Shown here piece by piece: positions 1 through 8,090 of a stretch of 23,452 nt of DNA. A model generated the notes under the pieces. The model saw nothing but the letters and a program-made list of their open reading frames with translations. It ran no database searches and had not been told where the DNA came from. The stretch is from CAZNNH01 sp964574335 (lineage in GTDB: Bacteria; Acidobacteriota; Vicinamibacteria; Fen-336). Position 1 is the stretch's first letter; the number at the start of each line of letters is the position of its first letter. The position numbers were made by a program, and so were the translations under genes. The stretch spans positions 1 through 23,452 of the forward strand of contig CAZNNH010000089.1 in assembly GCA_964574335.1 (NCBI GenBank), written 5' to 3'.

Positions 1-356
1 TCGACCAACGTCTCCCAGCTCGGCGAGCCGGTCCGATACGACGCAAGCGTGGTGCGGCGAAAAACCCCGCGCTCGTGCTCCTTGTCCTGCCAGAAGTTGT
101 CGACCAGGGACCCGCGCAGGGCTGGGGTCGGGATGCGGTCCTGGGAGTCGTAGATCTCGAGGGCGCGCTTCCGGATCGCGGCGAACGCGGGGACCGCCTC
201 GAGCTCGGCGGTGCTGAGCCGGTTCTGCTCCTTCACCCAGAGAAGGGCCTTCTCGCCCTCCACCTCCTCGAGCCACAGGCAGGGATCGTCGTCCTGGGCC
301 GGCGCCGAGAGCGGCAGAAGGGCGAGGGCGACCACGGCGAAAACGGGGCGTAGCAT
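1..356 (-). CDS. Secreted prolyl oligopeptidase family (S9) protein, N-terminal part only
   Basis: Only the first 118 codons are present; the gene runs off the left edge. Residues 1-20 form a signal peptide (MLRP, a hydrophobic run, then SAPAQ), so the product is probably exported. Residues 24-34 read DPCLWLEEVEG, followed by a segment ending WVKEQN. This is the DPYxWLEE...W(V/A)xxQN opening of the N-terminal beta-propeller domain of S9A prolyl oligopeptidases, with Cys in place of the usual Tyr. Later residues (IYDSQDRIP, then NFWQDKEHERG.FRRTTL) also fit that family. The catalytic Ser-Asp-His domain lies outside the window, so activity cannot be judged. The ATG at 356 is preceded by GGGAGG about eight bases upstream. 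The gene diverges from the MFS exporter at 475. Family assignment is firm from sequence; substrate is unknown. Confidence 0.85.
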   Translation of the reverse strand, partial: MLRPVFAVVALALLPLSAPAQDDDPCLWLEEVEGEKALLWVKEQNRLSTAELEAVPAFAAIRKRALEIYDSQDRIPTPALRGSLVDNFWQDKEHERGVFRRTTLASYRTGSPSWETLV

Positions 357-474
357 CGACGAACCTCCCTGGCTTGCGAGATCCGGCAGGGTCGACCCGC
401 CGGCCCGTCCACTCTACTACGGTCTCGGGTCCGACCCGCGAAGTTGCGGGCCCACCGGCTCCGTGCTCCCATGG

Positions 475-1728
475 ATGGCGATGGCCGAGAACCCCGATGT
501 CTCAGCCCGGGCCCTCCTGAGGCAGCGGGACTACATGGTCTACCTCGTCACCCGGGGCGTGGGTGTCCTGGGGACGGTGGCCCAGAGCGTCACCATGGGG
601 TGGCAGGTCTACGACCTTTCCCGCAGCCACCGGGGGATCGCCGAGTCGGCCCTGTACGTGGGCCTGCTCGGGCTGGCGACATTCCTCCCCCTCTTCTTCC
701 TGGCTCTGCCGGCCGGCGTGGCGGCGGACCGCTTCGCGCGGAAGCGGTTGCTGGTGCTGTGCTTCGCCGCCGAGGCGGTCTGCGCCGGCGTGCTGATGGT
801 GACGGCCCTGCTGGGCGCCATGTCGGTGGCGGTCCTCATCGGCGTGGCCTTCGCCTTCGGGATCGCCCGGGCCTTTCGAGCCCCGGCGGGGACCGCGCTC
901 GGTCCCATGCTGGTGCCCAAGCCCTTGCTCCCGCGAGCCATCGCCTGGAACTCGCTGGCGTTCCAGGTCGGCACCATCAGCGGGCCGGCCCTGGCCGGCC
1001 TGCTGGTGGGCCGCTGGTCCGCGGCCCACTCCTACGCCGTCTCCCTGGTCCTCTACCTGGTGCCGATCGTGGGGCTGAGCCTCATCCGCAGGCCCACCAC
1101 CCCCGAGGTCCAGCCCGGGTCCCGGATCCAGCAGGCGAGAGAGGGGCTCCGCTACATCTGGAACAACAAGGTCGTGCTGGGGGCCATCTCGCTGGACCTG
1201 TTCGCGGTGCTGCTGGGGGGGGCCACCGCGTTGCTGCCGGTGTTCGCCCGGGACATCCTGCGGGTGGGCGCCGAGGGCTTTGGGGTGCTGCGCTCCGCGC
1301 CGGCCCTGGGGGCGATGGCCGTCGCCCTGGTCCTGGCCAGTCGGCCCGTAAGGCGGAAGGCGGGCGCCGCCATGTTCACCGGGGTGGCTATCTTCGGCGC
1401 GGCGACCGTGGTGTTCGGCCTCTCCCGCTCGTTCTGGCTCTCGCTGGTCGCCCTGGCGGTCCTGGGAGGGGCCGACATGATCTCGGTCTACGTGCGCCAG
1501 ACGCTGATCCAGATCGTCACCCCCGATGCCATGCGCGGACGAGTGGCGTCGGTGTCGTTCCTCTTCATCGGGGCCTCCAACGAGCTGGGGGAGTTCGAGA
1601 GCGGCGTGACGGCGCGCGTGTTCGGGCCGGTGCTGGCTGCGGTGCTGGGCGGCGTGCTGTCGCTCCTGGTGACCGCGAGCTGGGCTCGGCTGTTCCCTGC
1701 CTTGCGCCACGTGGACCGGCTGGAGTGA
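475..1728 (+). CDS. MFS transporter, MFS_3/EntS-like exporter
   Basis: The product is a major facilitator superfamily permease of about 417 residues, the usual length for a 12-helix member. It has alternating hydrophobic segments throughout. The loop 2-3 signature AGVAADRFARKR is at residues 80-91, matching motif A (GxxADRxxRK). The N-terminal pattern (RDYMVYLVTRGVGVLGTVAQSVTMGWQVYDL in sense) resembles the MFS_3/EntS group of small-molecule or siderophore exporters. A long antisense-independent reading frame continues upstream, but alignment to the family begins around here. ATG 475 and ATG 481 are both possible starts, as is GTG 463, and none has a strong ribosome binding site. The gene converges on lhr with only 42 bp between the stops and no obvious T-tract terminator. 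The cargo cannot be inferred from the context. Confidence 0.88.
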   Translation: MAMAENPDVSARALLRQRDYMVYLVTRGVGVLGTVAQSVTMGWQVYDLSRSHRGIAESALYVGLLGLATFLPLFFLALPAGVAADRFARKRLLVLCFAAEAVCAGVLMVTALLGAMSVAVLIGVAFAFGIARAFRAPAGTALGPMLVPKPLLPRAIAWNSLAFQVGTISGPALAGLLVGRWSAAHSYAVSLVLYLVPIVGLSLIRRPTTPEVQPGSRIQQAREGLRYIWNNKVVLGAISLDLFAVLLGGATALLPVFARDILRVGAEGFGVLRSAPALGAMAVALVLASRPVRRKAGAAMFTGVAIFGAATVVFGLSRSFWLSLVALAVLGGADMISVYVRQTLIQIVTPDAMRGRVASVSFLFIGASNELGEFESGVTARVFGPVLAAVLGGVLSLLVTASWARLFPALRHVDRLE

Positions 1729-1770
1729 TCGGGCTCGGAACCGGGCCGGCCACTCCCGACTCGCCTCCGA

Positions 1771-4700
1771 CTACCGACCTCCCGGCCGATCGCCCGCCGG
1801 TGCCGCGCCGGCTGCAGCCGGGAGGCGCAGGCCGTTTCCGGAAGGGACGAAGCCGGCCTCGCGCAGCCGCTCGCCGAGACCTCCCAGGTCCCGGGCCTCG
1901 CCCCAGGCGAGCCGCCGGCGGCCGGTGTCACGGAACCAGTCGGCGATCGCCTGCGCGGCCCGCCGGCCCACTCCCGAACGCTCCGGCTCCTGCTCGGGAA
2001 GCACCACGATGAGACGTTGCTCCTCGCGACCCACGTAGGCGGCGAGGTGCCCGTCGACCAGCACCACGTGGGCGCCGGGGATGCGGGAGAAAGGCGCCGC
2101 CCCGCGGGGCCAGGGGAGGGCCGCACCGTAGGCGTTGGCGGGATCGGTGGCGGCCAGCACCATTCCCGGCCGCGCCGGGCTCGTCTCCTCGTCTCCGCCC
2201 GGTCTCTCCTGGAGCGAGCGCAGCCGCTCCAGGGCGCCCGGGTCCGCGAACTGCGAGCCTCCCATCCCGGCCAGGAAGTACCCGCGCCGCACCCGTCCCT
2301 GGTCCTCGAGCGCGCGCAGGACCGGGTAGAGGGCGGCGAAGCCACCCGGGACCTCCTCGGCGGTCACCGCCTCGCGGGTCAGGATGCCGTGGCGGGCCAG
2401 GAGCTGTCCGACCCTTGCGGTGACCCTCTCGGTCGGCGAGACCTCGGCGCGAGCGGCTTGCCGTTCCACCAGGCTGAAGCGGCCCACCGCCGTGGGCGGG
2501 ACCTCGCGCCGCGAACGGAAGGCGGCGAGCCGGCGGCTGGCCCGCCGGGACCGCCGGCCGCCTCCGACCAGGGCGCGCAGCGGCGAGAGGGTGTCGTTGG
2601 TCACCTCGCCCGCCCACACCAGGTCCCACAGCGCTTGGAGGACCGGAGCCGCCATCCGCATCCCCGCGGACTGCTGCAGCTCGCCGAAGAAGCTGGCGCC
2701 GTGCTGCCGGAGGTGCCGGCGCAAGGTCTCGTGAAGGGCGCCCTCCGGCCGGGTAGCGCGGGGCTCGTGGAGCAGCCACAAGTCGTCGGCCAGGTAGAGG
2801 GCCAGGCGTCCGTCGTGCTCGCCGTGAGGTGACAGGCCCACCCACACCACCTCGCCCGCCGCGCACAGCGCGTCGAGATGCTCGGGCCGGTAGCCGGGGA
2901 CCCGGGCGGGGAGGATCTCGCTCTCGAGGACCGAGGCCGGGAGGGCCGCTCCCTGGAGCACCTCGATGGCGTCCAGTAGGACCTCGGCGGTGTCGGCGCG
3001 TCGCGCCTCTCTTGTGGCCACGCCCTGCCAGGCCGGCAGCAGCGCGGCCAGCGCCCGGCTCTCCGCCGGCTCGACCTGCCTGCGCAGACGGGCGAGGGAG
3101 AGACGCCGCAGCCGGGTCAGCCCCGAGGCCTCGCACCACTCCCGGCCGGTTCCGCCGGGACGGAACTCCCCCTCGACCACCCGCCCGGCTGCCACCAGCT
3201 CGAGAAGCGCCTGCTCCACGGTGGCCTCGCCCAGGCCGAAGCGGCGGGCGACCTCTTGGGCCCTGAAGGGACCATGGGTGCGGGCATAGCGCCCCACCAC
3301 CTGGGTCAGCGCATCCGGGGCCGGCTCGAGGAAGGTTCCGGGGAGCCCCGGCGGCGGCGCGATGCCGAAGGCGTCGCGCAGACGTCCCGCGTCTTCCGCC
3401 GCCGCCCAGCGCTCCTCGCCGGTCATCATCATCAAAGAGAAGACGCGCCGCTCGCGGAGCAGCCCGTCGACCAGGGCTCGGGCCCGATCGAGCCGACGGG
3501 CGGGCGTCTCGTCGGGGGCGGCGGTCAGCCGATCGGCGATCTCCTCGAGGCTCAGCTCGCCGAGCCGGCGCAACAGGTCGTGCAGCGTGTCGGCGTCGCG
3601 CGCCCGGCGGGCCTCGTCGAGGCATTGCAGGCCCCGCTCCAGCTCCTCGGTGGCGGCGGCGTCGAGCAGCTCGCGCAGCTCGGCCTCGCCCAGCAGCTCG
3701 CGGAGCTGACGGGGATCCACCGAGAGCGCCTGGGCGCGGCGCTCGGCGAGCGGCGCGTCGCCGTCGTAGATGTAGTTGGCCACGTAGCCGAAGAGCAGCG
3801 AAGCGGAGAAGGGCGACGGCGACGTGGTGTCGACGGTGACCAGGCGCAGCTCACGGCGCCTGACCGCGGTGGCCAGGCGCAGCAGTCCGGCCAGGTCGAG
3901 GTGGTCCTCGAGGCACTCGCGGTAGGCCTCGAGGATGATCGGGAACGAGCCGTGGCGGGAGGCCACCGAGAGCAGGTCGGCGGCGCGCCGGCGCTGCAGC
4001 CACAGCGGCGCGCGCTGGCCCGGCCGGCGCCGCGGCAGCAACAGCGCCCGGGCGGCGGCCTCCCGGAAGCGGGCGGCGAAGAGGGCGGTGCCGCCCAGCA
4101 CGCCGGTGACCAGCTCCTCGATCTCCTCGGGCTCCGGCAATAGGTCACCGGCGTCGGGCGGCGACTCGCGGTCGGGGAGCCGCAGCACGATCCCGTCGTC
4201 GCTCCACAGGCTCTCCACCTCGGGCTCGCCCCGCGCCCGCAGCCGGGCCTCGATCGCCAGCGCCCAGGCGGCGTGGACCCGTCCGCCCCAGGGCGAGAGC
4301 AGGCACAGCCGCCAGTCGCCGAGCTCGTCGCGGGTGCGCTCGAGGACCAGCGTCCGATCGTCCGGCACCACGCCGGTGGCCTGGCGTTGCTCGTCGAGGT
4401 AGGCCATGAGGTTGCGGGCCGCCCGCCGGTCGAGCAGGTGCTTCTCGGTCAAGCGGCCGAGCGCCGCGTCCTCGGGCTCGGAGAGGAGCTTGCGGACCAG
4501 GCGCCCGAGCGAGAGGCCCAGCTCGAGCGGGCGCGGCGGGCGGTCGGCCTTCCAGAAGGGGAGGCGACCCGGCTCGCCGGGGGCGGGCGCGACCATCACC
4601 CGGTCGCGGGTGATCTCCAGGATCCGCCAGCTCGCGGCGCCGAGGACGATGACGTCGCCCACCGAGCTCTCGAAGACCATCTCCTCGTCGAGCTCGCCGA

Positions 4701-6315
4701 CCCGACGTCCGCCCCGCTCGCCTTCGTCGCCGGCCAGGAACACACCGTAGAGGCCGCGGTCGGGGATGGTGCCGGCGTTGGCCACCACCACCGCCCGGGC
4801 GCCGGTGCGGGCTCGCACGCTGCCGCGCCGGCGGTCCCAGACCAGCCGGGGCCTGAGCTCGGCCATCTCGTCGGACGGGTAGCGGCCGGCCAGCATGTCG
4901 AGGACGCCATCGAAGTGGCCGCGCGGCAGCGAGACGAAGGGGGCCGAGCGCTGGACGGTGGCGTAGAGCTCGTCCACCGAGCGCTCGCCGGCCACCGCCA
5001 TCGACACCAGGTGCTGGGCCAGGACGTCCAGGGGGTTGGTCGGGACCCGGGTCGGCTCCACCTCCCCGTCGAGCATCGCCCGGGTGATGGCGGCGGTGGC
5101 CAGCAGGTCGCCCCGGTACTTGGGGAAGATCACGCCCCGCGAGACCGCCTCCACCTGGTGGCTGGCGCGCCCGATCCGCTGGATCCCGCTGGTGACCGAG
5201 GGCGGGGTCTCGATCTGGATCACCAGGTCCACCGCCCCCATGTCGATCCCCAGCTCCAGGGTGGAGGTGGCCACCAGCGCCGGCAGCCGGCCGGCCTTGA
5301 GCGCGTCCTCGATCAGCAGGCGCTCCTCGCGGGCCAGCGAGCCGTGATGGGCGCGGACCAGCTCCTCGCCGGACCGCTCGTTGAGGGCGGTGGCCAGGCG
5401 CTCGGCCAGCCGCCGGCTGTTGACGAACAGGAGCGTCGAGCGGTGCTCGCGGATCAGGGCCAGCAGGCGCGGGTGGATGGCGGGCCAGATCGAGGGGCGC
5501 GCCACCCGGCTGGCGTCGCCCTCCACGATCGGCTCCGAGCCGGCCTCGCCGAGCCGCGCCATGTCCTCGACCGGCACCTCGACCCGGATGTCGAAGGCCT
5601 TCTTGGCGCCGGCGTTGACGATCTCGACCGGCCTGGGTCGGTCGACGTCCTCGAACCCACCCAGGTAGCGGGCCACCACCTCGAGCGGCCGCTGGGTGGC
5701 CGAGAGCCCGATCCGCTGCTGTGGAGAGCGCGCGCTCTCCTGAAGCCGCTCGAGCGACAGCGCCAGGTGGGCCCCACGCTTGCTCCCCACCAGGGAGTGG
5801 ATCTCGTCGACGATGACCACCTCGACCGTCTCCAGGAACGAGCGGGCGTTCGAGGTCAGGATCAAGAACAACGACTCGGGGGTGGTGATCAGGATGTCGG
5901 GGGGATGGCGCGCCATCCGGGCCCGCTCCCGCGCCGGCGTGTCGCCGGTGCGGATACCGACGGCGGGCCGTTCGAAGGGCACGCCTTGTAGCTCGGCGTG
6001 GCGGGCGATCCCGGCCAGCGGCGCCCGCAGGTTGCGCTCGACATCGACGGCCAGCGCCTTGAGCGGCGAGACGTAGAGGACACGGCAGCGTTCGGCCGGC
6101 TTGGGCGCCTCGGTGAACATCAGCCGCTCGAGGGCGGCCAGGAACGCGGCCAGCGTCTTGCCCGAGCCGGTCGGCGCCAGCACCAGCGTGGAGCGGCCCG
6201 ACAGGATGGCGGGCCAGGCCAGGCGCTGGGCCCGGGTCGGTCCCGGGAAGGTGGCCGCGAACCAGGACTGGACCGCAGGGTGGAAGGCAGCGGGAGCGGG
6301 CTTCGCGCGGGCCAT
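1771..6315 (-). CDS. lhr: Lhr-type ATP-dependent helicase, full-length
   Basis: The product is a superfamily 2 helicase of 1514 residues, close to the length of E. coli Lhr (about 1538), so it carries both the Lhr core and the long C-terminal extension. Motifs seen: Walker A APTGSGKT at 47-54, DEIH box at 170-173, SATQ at 205-208, motif V STLELGIDMG at 351-360 and motif VI IQRIGRASH at 378-386. The rest fits the winged-helix, beta-barrel and C-terminal modules of Lhr. Members are 3'-5' DNA translocases linked to DNA repair. The frame stays open upstream to about 6810, but the conserved N-terminus (WFAATF.GPTRAQ..AWPAI) begins near residue 18 from ATG 6315, so that start is chosen. A TAGGCT box at 6323-6328 lies 7 bp upstream of this ATG, suggesting a leaderless message. 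No partner nuclease gene is adjacent. Confidence 0.93.
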   Translation of the reverse strand: MARAKPAPAAFHPAVQSWFAATFPGPTRAQRLAWPAILSGRSTLVLAPTGSGKTLAAFLAALERLMFTEAPKPAERCRVLYVSPLKALAVDVERNLRAPLAGIARHAELQGVPFERPAVGIRTGDTPARERARMARHPPDILITTPESLFLILTSNARSFLETVEVVIVDEIHSLVGSKRGAHLALSLERLQESARSPQQRIGLSATQRPLEVVARYLGGFEDVDRPRPVEIVNAGAKKAFDIRVEVPVEDMARLGEAGSEPIVEGDASRVARPSIWPAIHPRLLALIREHRSTLLFVNSRRLAERLATALNERSGEELVRAHHGSLAREERLLIEDALKAGRLPALVATSTLELGIDMGAVDLVIQIETPPSVTSGIQRIGRASHQVEAVSRGVIFPKYRGDLLATAAITRAMLDGEVEPTRVPTNPLDVLAQHLVSMAVAGERSVDELYATVQRSAPFVSLPRGHFDGVLDMLAGRYPSDEMAELRPRLVWDRRRGSVRARTGARAVVVANAGTIPDRGLYGVFLAGDEGERGGRRVGELDEEMVFESSVGDVIVLGAASWRILEITRDRVMVAPAPGEPGRLPFWKADRPPRPLELGLSLGRLVRKLLSEPEDAALGRLTEKHLLDRRAARNLMAYLDEQRQATGVVPDDRTLVLERTRDELGDWRLCLLSPWGGRVHAAWALAIEARLRARGEPEVESLWSDDGIVLRLPDRESPPDAGDLLPEPEEIEELVTGVLGGTALFAARFREAAARALLLPRRRPGQRAPLWLQRRRAADLLSVASRHGSFPIILEAYRECLEDHLDLAGLLRLATAVRRRELRLVTVDTTSPSPFSASLLFGYVANYIYDGDAPLAERRAQALSVDPRQLRELLGEAELRELLDAAATEELERGLQCLDEARRARDADTLHDLLRRLGELSLEEIADRLTAAPDETPARRLDRARALVDGLLRERRVFSLMMMTGEERWAAAEDAGRLRDAFGIAPPPGLPGTFLEPAPDALTQVVGRYARTHGPFRAQEVARRFGLGEATVEQALLELVAAGRVVEGEFRPGGTGREWCEASGLTRLRRLSLARLRRQVEPAESRALAALLPAWQGVATREARRADTAEVLLDAIEVLQGAALPASVLESEILPARVPGYRPEHLDALCAAGEVVWVGLSPHGEHDGRLALYLADDLWLLHEPRATRPEGALHETLRRHLRQHGASFFGELQQSAGMRMAAPVLQALWDLVWAGEVTNDTLSPLRALVGGGRRSRRASRRLAAFRSRREVPPTAVGRFSLVERQAARAEVSPTERVTARVGQLLARHGILTREAVTAEEVPGGFAALYPVLRALEDQGRVRRGYFLAGMGGSQFADPGALERLRSLQERPGGDEETSPARPGMVLAATDPANAYGAALPWPRGAAPFSRIPGAHVVLVDGHLAAYVGREEQRLIVVLPEQEPERSGVGRRAAQAIADWFRDTGRRRLAWGEARDLGGLGERLREAGFVPSGNGLRLPAAAGAAPAGDRPGGR

Positions 6316-6322
6316 GGAGATG

Positions 6323-6328
6323 AGCCTA
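6323..6328 (-). promoter_or_regulatory. Putative -10 box of lhr (TAGGCT)
   Basis: TAGGCT on the minus strand ends 7 bp before the lhr ATG. That spacing would put the transcription start at or next to the start codon. No convincing TTGACA-like element lies 17-18 bp further upstream. The call rests on the same TAGNNT box recurring at this distance before several other genes in the window. Confidence 0.35.
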
Positions 6329-6334
6329 CCGTAA

Positions 6335-6565
6335 GCCCCGCCAGGAGAGGTCCGCGCCGGGGCCGAGGTCCACGTGGGCGTGGCCCGGGAAGGGGACGAG
6401 GTGGTGGTGTCGGTTCGGGACGCGGGGATCGGCATCCCGCCCGAGCTCCAGCAGCGGATCTTCGAGCGCTTCTTCCGGGTCGACAAGGGCCGCTCGCGCG
6501 AGGAGGGCGGGACCGGGCTGGGGCTGTCCATCGTCCGCCACCTCACCAGCCGGATGGGCGGGACC
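6335..6565 (+). pseudogene. Truncated sensor histidine kinase, HATPase_c remnant
   Basis: An open plus-strand frame encodes most of the C-terminal ATPase core of a two-component sensor kinase. It has the G1 box DAGIGIPPE, the F box RIFERFFRVDKGRS and the G2 box GGTGLGLSIVRHL. These are separated as in PhoR/EnvZ-type kinases. The frame begins right after a TAA at 6332-6334. The N box, the dimerisation/His phosphoacceptor domain and any sensor region are missing, because the sequence to the left is already antisense to lhr. After MGG at about 6562 the expected closing strand (VWVES.PG.GS.F) is absent or out of frame. Intact motifs with both ends missing point to a fairly recent deletion remnant; an assembly join is an alternative. 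No response regulator gene is adjacent. It is unlikely to be expressed as a working protein. Confidence 0.72.
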
Positions 6566-6626
6566 AGGTCCATGTCGCCGGACGAAAGAGGAAGGTGTCG
6601 CTCGACGGCCGACCCGGAGAAGGGGC

Positions 6627-7217
6627 ATGAAGAGAGTCCTCTGGTGCTGGACCATGGCTGGTCTTGTGTTGGCACTGACCAATCGGTTGTGGTCAGAGTA
6701 CTTGTGGATCCTGTCGTTCGTCCCACCCCTGCTCTGGTGTGGCGTAGGGGTCGTCGTGCTCGGATGCCTGCTCTGGTCGGCGCGCGCCCGAGACGGGCGC
6801 CATCTGGCACTCGGCCGAGCCCTTGTCGTAGTCGTGGCAGTGGCGTCGTACGTTCCGTTGTCTTGGCTGGGAAGGTACGCCACGGACCGGATTCGCTTCG
6901 AATGGCAACGCCCCGCGTACGACCGGATCGTCAGGAGCCTATCGTCGCCCCATGAGGTGGCGCACTTGGAGGCCGATGGCCTCGACTACATCGTGGATCC
7001 GGGGCCGCCAGTCCGCGTGGCCTTCGTCTGGCCTGGAGGCATCACCGACAACTGGTGCGGAGCGGTGTATGACCCCACTGCCGGCGTGCTGCGCGTCAAC
7101 CAGCTTCCGCGTTGGACCGAACAGTGGCGACATGCGGCCGAGACGCAGTTGTTTGGCGGAGACATGACGTCCTGTCGGGTGCTTCGCGAACCGTACTTCC
7201 TCTGCTGCTTCACCTAG
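6627..7217 (+). CDS. Hypothetical membrane-anchored protein
   Basis: I do not recognise a named family. The 196-residue product has three hydrophobic segments at about 5-22, 27-51 and 63-82. A soluble domain of about 110 residues follows, probably outside the membrane. That domain contains VAFVWPGGITDNWCGAVYDPTAG and ends FGGDMTSCRVLREPYFLCCFT in sense. The pattern D-N-W-x-G-x-x-Y-D-P ... F-G-G-D ... C-x-F-T resembles short uncharacterised proteins I recall from other GC-rich bacteria, but this is from memory only. ATG 6627 is preceded by GGAGAAGGGGC, a good ribosome binding site. It starts 60 bp after the histidine-kinase remnant and may share that remnant's former promoter. Function unknown. 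Confidence 0.7.
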   Translation: MKRVLWCWTMAGLVLALTNRLWSEYLWILSFVPPLLWCGVGVVVLGCLLWSARARDGRHLALGRALVVVVAVASYVPLSWLGRYATDRIRFEWQRPAYDRIVRSLSSPHEVAHLEADGLDYIVDPGPPVRVAFVWPGGITDNWCGAVYDPTAGVLRVNQLPRWTEQWRHAAETQLFGGDMTSCRVLREPYFLCCFT

Positions 7218-7282
7218 GCAGGCGGCGGTCTCGAGGGGACATCGACCTCCGCGCCTCGCGGGCCCTTTGCCGGGTGGGAGGG

Positions 7283-7288
7283 TATGAT
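7283..7288 (+). promoter_or_regulatory. Putative -10 box before the small-protein/nucleotidyltransferase pair
   Basis: TATGAT matches the bacterial -10 consensus at five of six positions and lies 19 bp before the ATG at 7308. That would leave a leader of about 12-13 bases containing GGAG. No good -35 was found 17-18 bp upstream. The ATG inside this box (7284) is a possible alternative start for the small gene. Confidence 0.35.
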
Positions 7289-7307
7289 CGTGTGGAGCCA
7301 ACCCGCC

Positions 7308-7484
7308 ATGAAGCCCAACGATCGAGACAAGAGAGATCCGGAAGATCCCTGGAGCCAGGCGACCTGGGAGGGTGCTGAGCTCGCCACATTGATGCAGGGC
7401 GCCCGGATGACCATGGCCGAGAGGCTGGCGTGGATCGAGAGCATGACCGAGCCCGGCGGCGACGAGGGTGAGGGGCACGGCTAG
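7308..7484 (+). CDS. Small acidic protein paired with nucleotidyltransferase (possible antitoxin)
   Basis: This is a 58-residue polar protein. Its core reads DPWSQATWEGAELATLMQGARMTMAERLAWIESM. The pattern W-x-G-x-E-x-x-x-L ... T-x-A-E-R-L-x-W-L/I-E resembles short proteins I recall upstream of AbiEii/DUF6036-like nucleotidyltransferases in other bacteria. No DNA-binding motif is evident. ATG 7308 has GGAG about ten bases upstream; in-frame ATG 7284 has GGGAGGG only two bases away, so 7308 is preferred. The stop at 7482-7484 overlaps a possible GTG start (7468) of the next gene or lies 7 bp before its ATG, so the two are co-transcribed and probably translationally coupled. A role as cognate antitoxin is inferred from arrangement alone. 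Confidence 0.6.
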   Translation: MKPNDRDKRDPEDPWSQATWEGAELATLMQGARMTMAERLAWIESMTEPGGDEGEGHG

Positions 7485-7491
7485 CGCCTGC

Positions 7492-8031
7492 ATGCAGAGA
7501 CGCAGCGTCGAGGTGGTGGCGGACGTCCTCAATCGTAGGGGCGTGCGCTACCTGCTCGTGGGTGGGCTGGCGGTGGTGGCCCACGGCTACATGCGCACCA
7601 CCCAGGACATCGACATCATCCTGAACCTCGACGATCCCAGGAACGTCGAGACGGCGCTCGAGGGCTTGCGGGAGCTCAGGTACCAGTCGGTCTTGCCGGT
7701 GCCGCTGGAGGAGTTCGGTGATCCGGCAAAGCGCGAGGAATGGGCTCGGACCAAGGACGCCAAGGTGTTCCGGCTCTCCAGCCCCGAGCATCCGTCGACG
7801 CCTCTGGACCTGTTCGTCGAGCTGCCATTTCCGTTTGCGCCAGCCTACGCCAGGGCGAAGACGGAAACGCTGGGACCGGGCGGAGTCAGGGCGACCTTCG
7901 TGGGCCTGGAAGACCTGATCGCGATGAAGCGGCAGGCCGGACGTCCGCAAGACCTGGCGGACATCGCTCAGCTTGTGCGGATTCAGGAGAGGCTCGGAGA
8001 CGAGTCGGCTGAACCGCCCAAGTCGTCCTGA
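7492..8031 (+). CDS. Nucleotidyltransferase, AbiEii/DUF6036-like (possible toxin)
   Basis: The 179-residue protein has the nucleotidyltransferase fold signature: a GG motif (YLLVGGLAVVAHG, residues 20-32) followed by an acidic pair in TTQDIDIIL (D39, D41), and a third likely metal-binding acid in PLDLFVELPF (D106). The C-terminal segment LIAMKRQAGRPQDLADIAQL is typical of MNT/AbiEii/DUF6036-type proteins, where the K-R...D-x-x-D-I stretch is conserved. Such enzymes transfer nucleotides to protein or tRNA targets, and several act as toxins. The start is uncertain: ATG 7492 fits the family N-terminus, while GTG 7468 would overlap the upstream gene and sits closer to the coupling site. The gene converges with the Hint-pilin gene 59 bp away. 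Fold assignment is strong; the toxin role is inferred from pairing. Confidence 0.82.
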   Translation: MQRRSVEVVADVLNRRGVRYLLVGGLAVVAHGYMRTTQDIDIILNLDDPRNVETALEGLRELRYQSVLPVPLEEFGDPAKREEWARTKDAKVFRLSSPEHPSTPLDLFVELPFPFAPAYARAKTETLGPGGVRATFVGLEDLIAMKRQAGRPQDLADIAQLVRIQERLGDESAEPPKSS

Positions 8032-8090
8032 CCGTGGGGCGGGTCTTGATCTTCGTGGCCCTGCGGTAGGCGAAGCCGGCGGCACCTCAG

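Noticed and set aside
4273..5991. A 572-codon plus-strand frame antisense to lhr
   Set aside because: Shadow of lhr: composition follows lhr's codon pattern on the other strand and shows no domain.
6316..6810. Long N-terminal extension of lhr on the minus strand (about 165 extra codons)
   Set aside because: It is antisense to the histidine-kinase remnant, has no helicase similarity, and the family N-terminus fits ATG 6315.
8041..8090. Possible terminator between the convergent nucleotidyltransferase and Hint-pilin genes
   Set aside because: No stable stem followed by a T-tract on either strand could be identified.
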